Shown here: piece by piece, positions 57,930-64,000 of the stretch
Position numbering within the stretch: position 1 is the first letter of the stretch
How the letters are laid out: each line of letters opens with the position of its first letter
Assembly: GCF_000143965.1 (NCBI RefSeq)
Contig: NC_014365.1
Span: 833,501-897,500 of the forward strand
Direction of reading: 5' to 3'
Origin: Desulfarculus baarsii DSM 2075
Lineage (GTDB): Bacteria > Desulfobacterota > Desulfarculia > Desulfarculales > Desulfarculaceae
DNA length: 64,000 nt
The notes under the pieces: model-generated
Told to the model about the DNA's origin: nothing
Database searches by the model: none
Seen by the model: only the letters and a program-made list of their open reading frames with translations
Position numbers and translations under genes: made by a program

Positions 57930-58376
57930 ATGGACGAAAAAGACAAGGCCATCCTGCGCGAGGTGCAATCACGCCTGCCCATCGCCGAGCGGCCGTTTCT
58001 GGAGTTGGGCCGGGCCGTGGGCCTGGGCGAGGGTGAAGTCATCGAACGCCTGGCGGCCATGAAACGCTCCGGGGTGATCCGGCGCATCGGCGGCAATTTC
58101 AACAGCGCCAGCCTGGGCTTTGCGGCCACGCTCTGCGGGGCCAAGGTCGCCCCGGAAAAGCTGGACGCCTTTGTGGCGGCGGTCAACGCTCATCACGGCG
58201 TGACCCACAACTATCTGCGCAGTCACGAGTTCAACGTCTGGTTCACCTTCATCGCCGAGGACATGGCCCAGATCGACGAGCACCTGGCCAGGCTGGCCGA
58301 GCAGACCGGCGTGGACGATATATGCAGCATGCCGGCCCTGGAAATGTTCAAGATCAAGGTGGATTTTCCGATCTGA
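57930..58376 (+). CDS. ahbA: Siroheme decarboxylase subunit, AhbA-like
   Basis: A 148-residue protein of the AsnC/Lrp-like siroheme decarboxylase family: helix-turn-helix-like N-terminus (DEKDKAILREVQSRLP, ERLAAMKRSGVIRRIGGNFNS), then a ligand-fold domain with GVTHNYLRSHEFNVWFTF. The NFNS and HNYLR wording favours AhbA over AhbB. AhbA and AhbB together decarboxylate siroheme to didecarboxysiroheme for the AhbC/AhbD route. A plain Lrp regulator is the alternative. No second subunit is in the window. GGGGAAG precedes ATG 57930. Confidence 0.78.
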   Translation: MDEKDKAILREVQSRLPIAERPFLELGRAVGLGEGEVIERLAAMKRSGVIRRIGGNFNSASLGFAATLCGAKVAPEKLDAFVAAVNAHHGVTHNYLRSHEFNVWFTFIAEDMAQIDEHLARLAEQTGVDDICSMPALEMFKIKVDFPI

Positions 58377-58423
58377 CGGCCGGCGGCCAGACCGACGCAT
58401 CGTCGATGGGGGAGGGTAGGGGC

Positions 58424-59271
58424 ATGAAGCGCCCATGGTTGTTTGGGCCTGGCGGCGGGGCTTTTGCTGGCGTTGGCCGGCGGCTGCGCCACGAAACCGC
58501 CGGCGGATGACGCGTGGCTGGCCGAGCGGCGCGCGGTTCCGGCGGCCACGGCCAAGCAGCGGCTGTCGCGCTACCCCGGCGTCAAGGCCGTCGAGGGCGA
58601 TCGGGTGATCTTCGCCGACGGCTCCAGCATGCCCTTTGACGACGGCCGGCCCAAGACCTTCGGCCAGGCCCTGGAAGACGCCGACATTCACGATCACTTC
58701 GCCCGGGCTTATCCGGCCTTCACGAACATCACCCCGCCGGCGGTCAACGACGACCCGGGGCGTTTGCGCTGCGACGCCTTTTTGAAAAAGCTCTACGGTC
58801 ACTCCAGGCAAGATATCGAGGCCAACCTGGTGGAGGTGACTTGGCCGCCCAACCACGGCGGAAAAAGCTGCTCTTCAACAAAAAGCAAAACGCCGCCGCC
58901 CAGTTGCAAAAAGCCTCCACGGCCCAGGAAAACACGCCGGGCGTCGATTTCAAATACCTGGTCAACATCGACAGCACCTATCAATACCGGCCCATCCAGG
59001 GCGCGACCCGCCTGAGCCCCCACAGCCACGGCATCGCCATCGAGCTGGAAAACAAATACACCTGTTATTGACTGTGGGACGAGCGATACAACTATCGCAA
59101 CGAGATCCCGCGCGATATCGTCGAGGTCTTCGAGGCGCACGGTTTCGTCTGGGGCGGCAGGTGGCGGCGCTACGACACCATGCACTTCGAGGCTGCTGCA
59201 CGGGGCAGGACGCCCCCGTGCTGCACTCTCACTTCGAATATCGGCCGGAAATGTTCGAGAGGGTGCGTTAG
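58424..59271 (+). pseudogene. Broken M15-family peptidase (lipoprotein), four lesions
   Basis: Remnant of an exported M15 (VanY/endolysin-like) D-Ala or L-Ala-D-Glu peptidase. Joined across frames it has a lipoprotein signal (GLAAGLLLALAGGC), NLVEVTWPPNHGGK, KLLFNKKQ, the zinc motif region SPHSHGIAIE and DTMHFEYRPEM. Lesions: an extra T in the start-proximal TTT (58442-58444) puts the ATG out of frame; one A is missing in the A-run at 58861-58865; TGA at 59069-59071 replaces an expected Trp; and a 39-bp element plus an 8-bp duplication splits the second zinc motif at 59191. The first two lie in homopolymers and could be sequencing errors; the other two are not. Confidence 0.85.
59191..59229 (+). 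mobile_element. 39-bp hairpin element with perfect 8-bp target duplication
   Basis: It interrupts the M15 gene within the codons for HFEYRPE. CACTTCGA occurs immediately before (59183-59190) and after (59230-59237); removing the element and one copy restores the conserved protein motif. It runs from GGCTGCTGCACGG to CCCCGTGCTGCACTCT and folds as a hairpin (GCACGGGGC/GCCCCCGTGC). The right 26 bases match the end of the 207-bp element at 40152-40358 with two differences, and the first 13 match its other end exactly. Confidence 0.85.
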
Positions 59272-59277
59272 CGGCGC

Positions 59278-59685
59278 TCAGCCGGCTTTGGCCCGCAGTT
59301 CCTCCAAGGCCTGCTTGGCCTGGCGGGCCTGGTCCTTGCGGCGCTTGGCCACCTGTTCGATCTTGTTTTTCAGGAACCAGTAGAGGTCTTCCAGGTCGTC
59401 GCCTTCGAGCATCTCGACCAAAAGCGCCACTTGACGGGCCAAGTCGTCGGCCTGGGCCCCGTCTTCATCGCCCCAGATCACCTGGCGCGGGGACACGCCG
59501 CATATCTCGGCCACCTGCTCGAGCACGCGGTCGGGGGCCAGGCGTTTGCCGGTCTCGTAGCGGTTGTACTGGGCCTGGCTGAGGCCCAACTCGGCGGCGA
59601 ATTGGGCCTGGGTGCGCTGGCCGCGCATGTGCTTGAGGCGGCGGCCCACGTGGGCCCCGATGATTTCATGGGTTTCGCGCATCAT
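59278..59685 (-). CDS. XRE-family helix-turn-helix regulator
   Basis: A 135-residue DNA-binding protein with a Cro/CI-type helix-turn-helix (about residues 12-68: RRLKHMRGQRTQAQFAAELG, LSQAQYNRYETGKRLAPDRV), then an acidic and basic helical tail (QVALLVEMLEGDDLEDLYWF, RRKDQARQAKQALEELR) likely to form a coiled coil. The C-terminal fold was not recognised. AAGGAG lies 6-11 bases before the ATG. It converges on the broken peptidase gene with a 6-base gap. Confidence 0.85.
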   Translation of the reverse strand: MMRETHEIIGAHVGRRLKHMRGQRTQAQFAAELGLSQAQYNRYETGKRLAPDRVLEQVAEICGVSPRQVIWGDEDGAQADDLARQVALLVEMLEGDDLEDLYWFLKNKIEQVAKRRKDQARQAKQALEELRAKAG

Positions 59686-59765
59686 GAAAGCTCCTTTCCC
59701 AGGCTAACCCATTTGGCCAGCCCAGTCCAGGAGATAGACCGGCCCTCCCCGGCCGGGGCGCCCTT

Positions 59766-60434
59766 TCAGGCCTCCTGCGGGCCGGAGGCCCGTCCCGTGC
59801 GCTGCCAGGCGCTCCAGTGCAGATCGGAAGCCGAGCGCGGATCCTTGGTCAGGACGCCTTCCATGACCACGTCGAGGACGGGATCGACCAACTCGGTCAG
59901 CGAGCCCCTGCGCCCGTCCATCAGCCAGTTGGTGGTCAGGTGATCGACCGCGCCCATCAGCACCGAGCGCACCACGTAGGGGTTGATGTCGGGGCGGAAT
60001 TCGCCGTTGGCCATGCCGCTTTTGATGATTGCGGTGATGTTGCGGAAACCGTCGCGGATCATCTCGTAGGCTTCGGTTTCGCGAAACTTCTGATTTTGCT
60101 TGAGGGTCAGCAGGATCACCGATGAATAATCGGGGTTGGACTCGTAGAGCGAAAGATACATGTAGACCAGGGCGCGCAGGCGGTTGGCCGCGCCGCGGAT
60201 CAGGCTCAAATGGACCTGGGAAAGCTCGTGGCTCTCGCGGGTGACCTCCAGGGGGATGGCGAAGAGCACGCCCTCCTTGCTGGAGAAATATTCGTAGATG
60301 CTGCCCTCGGAGACGCCGGCGGCGCGGGCGATCTCGGCGATGGTGGCGTCGTGAAAGCCCTTGTGGGCGAAGACCTTTTGCGCGGCCTTGAGGATCTTGC
60401 TGCGGCGGGCCTCGGTTTTGGATTGACTGGCCAA
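59766..60434 (-). CDS. TetR family transcriptional regulator
   Basis: A 222-residue regulator. The DNA-binding part (SKTEARRSKILKAAQKVFAH, KGFHDATIAEIARAAGVSEG, SIYEYFSSKEGVLF, about residues 5-52) is typical TetR; the rest is the helical ligand domain with ILLTLKQNQKFRETEAYEM. TTG 60434 is chosen as start because GGGGGAG lies 5 bases upstream and the family begins there; no ATG fits. It is similar in style to the tetR beside icmF but clearly distinct. No target gene is obvious: the upstream neighbour is more than 430 bases away. Confidence 0.85.
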   Translation of the reverse strand: MASQSKTEARRSKILKAAQKVFAHKGFHDATIAEIARAAGVSEGSIYEYFSSKEGVLFAIPLEVTRESHELSQVHLSLIRGAANRLRALVYMYLSLYESNPDYSSVILLTLKQNQKFRETEAYEMIRDGFRNITAIIKSGMANGEFRPDINPYVVRSVLMGAVDHLTTNWLMDGRRGSLTELVDPVLDVVMEGVLTKDPRSASDLHWSAWQRTGRASGPQEA

Positions 60435-60872
60435 GCGGCTCCCCCTTTCCGGCCCCGGCTGGAGCCAGTGAGTTCGGTGCGTGCAACGTGGTGTGGGGCC
60501 AAGGGGACGGCCCGGCTGGCTGGCCGATTGGGCAAACGAATCGGCATGTTGGCTATTAAGCCAGCCTGTTGGTGTTTTTTCCCAGGCCATTGCCGCCCGC
60601 GATGCTCCGGCGGCGAGCCTTCGGCGCTTGGGCTCCACCCCCCTCCGGCGGCCTTGCCGAGCCACCGTCCGCCCCGTGCGCAATGGCCGGGCGCTGGCGA
60701 CGTGGCTAATTAAACCAACGCTGCTTTTTATGCGCTGATTTTATTGTGCCGCTACGTCAAGCGCCCGATAAACAAATTAGTATCTTAATTATTATAGAGC
60801 CATTTTCCCGCCAGGCCAAACGCCGATTTGCCCCTCGGCGGATTTTTGGCCAGGCGGGCGGGGTTTTAAGCT
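60435..60872. other. Gap with a long inverted repeat, no gene seen
   Basis: About 440 bases without a supported gene. An AT-rich patch at 60715-60805 could hold promoters for the TetR gene. A 14-bp inverted repeat with one mismatch (60807-60820 and 60845-60858, CCCGCCAGGCCAAA and TTTGGCCAGGCGGG) with an inner CGCCGA/TCGGCG stem lies 15 bases beyond the stop of the PAS-GGDEF-EAL gene. It is followed by TTTT only on the plus strand, so as a terminator for that minus-strand gene it is incomplete. Confidence 0.5.
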
Positions 60873-63773
60873 TCAGACGGCGGGGCGCAGGCCTTCGAGC
60901 AACTCGGTCAGCTCGCGGGCGGGCAGGGGCCGGCTGAAATAATAACCCTGCATCTGGTCGCAGCGCTTGGAGCGCAGGAAATCGAGCTGCTCCTTGGTCT
61001 CGACGCCTTCTGCCACCACTTGCAGGTTGAGGCTGCGGCTCATGGAGATGATGGTGTTGACGATGGAGGCGTCGTCGGGGTCGGTGGCGATGTCGGCCAC
61101 GAAGGAACGGTCGATCTTGAGCGAACTCATGGGGAAGCGCTTGAGGTAGTAGAGCGAGCTGTAGCCCCGGCCGAAGTCGTCCAGCGAAAGGCGCACGCCC
61201 ATCGACGACAGGCGGTTCATGGTCTCGATGGCTTCATCGACGCTGTGCATGACCACCCCTTCGGTGATCTCCAACTCCAGGCAGTGGGGGGCCAGCCCCG
61301 TTTGGGCCAGGATCTCGCCGACGTGATCGACCAGATGGTTGTCCTGGAACTGGCGCGGCGACAGGTTGACCGAGACGTTGAGCCCATCGAAGCCCATGTC
61401 GTGCCAGTATTTGGCCCGCGAGCAGGCCTGTTCCAACACCCACTTGCCCAGGGGCAGGATCAGGCCGGTCTCCTCGCAGATGGGGATGAACTCGTCGGGC
61501 GAGACGACCACCGAGTCGGGTCGGCGCCAGCGCACCAGGGCCTCGACGCCCACCACCTTGTCCGAGCGCAGCTCGACCTTGGGCTGGTAAAAAACCTCGA
61601 ACTCCTCGCGCTCCAGGGCCTTGCGCAGGTTGGCCTCCAGCTCCATGCGCCGCATGACCTTGGCGTTCATGGCCGGGGTGAAGAGCTTGATGTTGTTGCG
61701 GCCCTCGTCCTTGGCCCGGAACATGGCCAGGTCGGCGTTGGCCACCAGGGTCTGGGCGTCGTGGCCGTCGTGGGGGTGGATGGTCACGCCGATGCTGGCG
61801 GTGACGTAGAGTTCGTGGGGGCCGACGGCGAAGGGCTGGCTCATGGAGTCGAGGATGCGCCGGGCCACCTGCATGATGTAGTCGGGGTCGGAGGCGCCTT
61901 GTATGAGCATGACGAACTCGTCGCCGCCCAGGCGGGCCACGGTGTCTTCCTCGCGCAGCCAGCGGGTCAGGCGCTGGGCCACGGCCTGCAGGAGCATGTC
62001 GCCCACGGCGTGGCCCAGGCTGTCGTTGATGTTTTTGAAGTTGTCCAGGTCCAGGAACAACAGGGCCAGGCCGTGGCCGCCGCGATGGGCTTGGGCGATG
62101 GCCATGGCCAGGCGGTCGTTGAAGAGCTGGCGGTTGGGCAGGCCCGTCAGGGCGTCGTGATAGGCCTGGTGGGTGATGCGCTCCTCGTTGCGCTTGGCTT
62201 CGGTGATGTCGTGGAAGACGCCCACCAGATGGGTGGTGCGATCGCTTTTGTCCTTGATGGCGGTGATGGTCAGCCACTCGGGGTAGGCCTCGCCGTTTTT
62301 GCGGCGATTCCAGACTTCGCCCTGCCAATGGCCCTGGTCGGCCAGGCTCCGCCACATCCGCTGGTAAAATTCGGCGTCGTGGCGGCCCGAGGAGAGGATC
62401 GACGGCCGCGCGCCCACGGCCTCGGCGGCGTCGAAGCCGGTGATCGCGCAAAAGGCGGCGTTGACCATCTCGATGACGCCGTCGGCGTCGGTGACGATGA
62501 TGCCCTCGACGGTGTTTTCAAAGACCCGGGCCAGCAGGCGCATCTGCTCCTCGGAGGCGCGGATGCCGGTGATGTCCTGCACGGCGCCGATCATGGAGAT
62601 GGGCTCGCCGCGGTCGTCGCGCAGGACGCTGGCCACCTGGCGCAGCACGCGCTCCTGGCCGTCATGGCGTTTGATGCGGTGTTCGAAGCTGACGGCCTCG
62701 TCTTGCAGAAAGGCCTTCTCGAAGCAGCGCGTGACGTAGTCGATGTCGTCGTCGTGCATGCACGAAACGATCTCGCCGAACAGGCTGGCCGGGTCGCGCC
62801 GGGGCAGGTCGTAGATGTTGAAGACCTCGTCGGAGCAGCTCAGGCGGCTGTTGGAGAGCTTGAGCTCCCAGTTGCCCAGGCCGGCCAGCTTCTGGGCGCG
62901 GGCCAGGCTGGCCTCGCTGTGGCGCAGGGCCCGCTCGGCCTGGATTTGCGAGGACATGTCTTTCAGCATGCCGACCATGCCCGTCACCCGCCCCATGTCG
63001 TCGATGTTGGGCGCGCCGCTCATGGCCAGGTGGCGCACCTCGCCGTTTTTGTGCAGCATGGGGTGGGCCCCGTAGAGGGTTTTTTTGCCGTCGCGCACGG
63101 CCTTGAACAAGCGGCGGTAGTCGTCGACGCTGTCGGGCGGGGCGAACTCGATGAAATAGCGGCCCAGCACCTCCTCGGCGGCGTGGCCCAGGATGCGCCG
63201 CCAGGCCCGGTTGACGTAGGTGAAGCGGCCGTCGGGGCTCAGGGTGTAGATGATGTCCGGGGCGTTTTCACTCAGGCCCCTGAAGCGCTGTTCGCTCTGG
63301 CGCAGGGCCTCGGCGGCCTGGCGGCGCTGGGAGACGTCGGTGAGGATGCCGTCGATCCACAGCAGGCGGCCCTCGGCGTCGCGCTGGGCGGCGGCGCTGG
63401 CCTCGGCCCAGATGGTGCGGCCGTCCTTGCGGCAAAGCGGCAGCTCGAAGTCGGCCACGAAGCCGTTTTGCAACACCTGGCGGGCGAAAAAGGCCCGTTC
63501 GCGCTGATCGGGGTAGACCTGGCTGACCGGCGTGGACATGAGCTCCTCGGCCGAATCGTAGCCCAGCAGGGCGGCCAGGGCCGGATTGGCCTGCAAAAAG
63601 CGCCCCTGGCCGGCCATGGTCAGGCGAAAGACGCCCACGCCAAGGTTTTCGAAAAGGCCGCGGTAGGCGTCGCCGGCCGCTTGGGCCAGCTTGTCCTCCA
63701 GCATGGCGATGCGCCGCTGGGCGCTGGCCAAGTCGCGGCAATGATCCGACTCGTTGGGGCAGGCAGGTCTCAT
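60873..63773 (-). CDS. PAS-PAS-PAS-PAS-GGDEF-EAL cyclic di-GMP signalling protein
   Basis: A 966-residue soluble protein with no signal peptide or membrane span. Four PAS domains occupy about residues 35-550 (YRGLFENLGVGVFRLTMAGQ; PDIIYTLSPDGRFTYVNRAW; LGNWELKLSNSRLSC; NTVEGIIVTDADGVIEMVNA). A GGDEF domain with intact LGGDEF lies near residue 618. An EAL domain follows from about 720, with EALVRW (near 744), EITEGVV, DDFGRGYSSL, LKIDRSFV and EGVET, so the phosphodiesterase residues look intact. Both making and breaking of c-di-GMP are possible. Start ATG 63773 has CGAGGA upstream; the frame is open further, but no family sequence lies there. Confidence 0.93.
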   Translation of the reverse strand: MRPACPNESDHCRDLASAQRRIAMLEDKLAQAAGDAYRGLFENLGVGVFRLTMAGQGRFLQANPALAALLGYDSAEELMSTPVSQVYPDQRERAFFARQVLQNGFVADFELPLCRKDGRTIWAEASAAAQRDAEGRLLWIDGILTDVSQRRQAAEALRQSEQRFRGLSENAPDIIYTLSPDGRFTYVNRAWRRILGHAAEEVLGRYFIEFAPPDSVDDYRRLFKAVRDGKKTLYGAHPMLHKNGEVRHLAMSGAPNIDDMGRVTGMVGMLKDMSSQIQAERALRHSEASLARAQKLAGLGNWELKLSNSRLSCSDEVFNIYDLPRRDPASLFGEIVSCMHDDDIDYVTRCFEKAFLQDEAVSFEHRIKRHDGQERVLRQVASVLRDDRGEPISMIGAVQDITGIRASEEQMRLLARVFENTVEGIIVTDADGVIEMVNAAFCAITGFDAAEAVGARPSILSSGRHDAEFYQRMWRSLADQGHWQGEVWNRRKNGEAYPEWLTITAIKDKSDRTTHLVGVFHDITEAKRNEERITHQAYHDALTGLPNRQLFNDRLAMAIAQAHRGGHGLALLFLDLDNFKNINDSLGHAVGDMLLQAVAQRLTRWLREEDTVARLGGDEFVMLIQGASDPDYIMQVARRILDSMSQPFAVGPHELYVTASIGVTIHPHDGHDAQTLVANADLAMFRAKDEGRNNIKLFTPAMNAKVMRRMELEANLRKALEREEFEVFYQPKVELRSDKVVGVEALVRWRRPDSVVVSPDEFIPICEETGLILPLGKWVLEQACSRAKYWHDMGFDGLNVSVNLSPRQFQDNHLVDHVGEILAQTGLAPHCLELEITEGVVMHSVDEAIETMNRLSSMGVRLSLDDFGRGYSSLYYLKRFPMSSLKIDRSFVADIATDPDDASIVNTIISMSRSLNLQVVAEGVETKEQLDFLRSKRCDQMQGYYFSRPLPARELTELLEGLRPAV

Positions 63774-63986
63774 CGGTTGTCCTCGGCTTGGGCAGCGGGA
63801 GAGCGGATAGCGCCGGGCCAGCGGTGGCCGGCCTTCAGCACCGCGAAATTCCATACGATAGCCGTTATGGACACCATGCCAAATTACAAGCCGTCCGGTC
63901 AACCCCCTGGATGCCGCCGCTGGCCTGTCGTATGATGGAAGTGTCCTTTTTCACGCAATCGTCGGCCGGGGAGGGCCGCCGTCGTC

Positions 63987-64000
63987 ATGAAACGCATTCT
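63987..64000 (+). CDS. Possible start of a gene running off the right edge
   Basis: ATGAAACGCATTCT with GGGGAGGG 12-19 bases upstream. Only four codons are visible, so nothing can be said about the product. Confidence 0.3.

Overview
This 64 kb window is a GC-rich chromosomal segment, densely coding, whose gene content suggests an anaerobic Desulfobacterota (deltaproteobacterial) organism, possibly close to Desulfarculus. That placement is inference from the alternative heme (Ahb) genes, Hdr-like and NADH-linked iron-sulfur proteins, a fused B12 mutase, a cobalamin-salvage module and sigma-54 control. No rRNA, tRNA, CRISPR array or intact transposase was seen.

1-20 kb, plus strand: housekeeping. 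rho, rpmE, a DUF1385 protein, prfA, prmC, murA; then rpsB, tsf, pyrH, frr, uppS, cdsA, dxr, rseP, tsaB, which runs from translation to isoprenoid and envelope synthesis; then a SIMPL protein, a DUF465 protein, psd, pssA, leuA, asd, rsmD and coaD. Many genes overlap by 4-17 bases. Long hairpins occupy the rpsB-tsf and tsf-pyrH gaps.

20-33.5 kb: a short minus-strand operon (MOSC, Cys-rich unknown, NUDIX, AMMECR1) faces tilS-ftsH-folP-cdaA-cdaR-glmM-coaX-S66 peptidase-serine hydrolase-mpl. The latter joins c-di-AMP synthesis to amino-sugar and muropeptide metabolism.

33.5-44.5 kb: a TonB-dependent receptor behind a cobalamin riboswitch and terminator, divergent from cbiZ; an IclR regulator with larA; a DUF2179 membrane protein; and a tetR-icmF operon. 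A 207-bp hairpin-rich mobile-element-like sequence lies just downstream of icmF. A 39-bp relative sits at 59.2 kb inside a broken peptidase gene, flanked by a perfect 8-bp duplication.

44.5-45.6 kb: an AT-rich island holding one orphan gene follows a truncated nucleotidyltransferase fragment. 45.6-58.4 kb: an energy-metabolism region bracketed by ahbD and an ahbA-like gene. It contains a cytochrome/HdrC-like membrane fusion, an HdrB-like protein, a small unknown, a sigma-54 activator, NuoE-, NuoF- and NuoG-like proteins and an HdrA-MvhD-winged-helix fusion. Two sigma-54 promoters sharing TGAAAC/GTTTCA upstream motifs precede the two halves. This looks like one co-regulated redox system linking NAD(H), a bifurcation-type flavoprotein and the membrane or periplasm, and is the most interesting part of the window.

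58.4-64 kb: the broken M15 peptidase, an XRE regulator, a TetR regulator, a large PAS-GGDEF-EAL protein, and the possible first codons of a further gene at the right edge.
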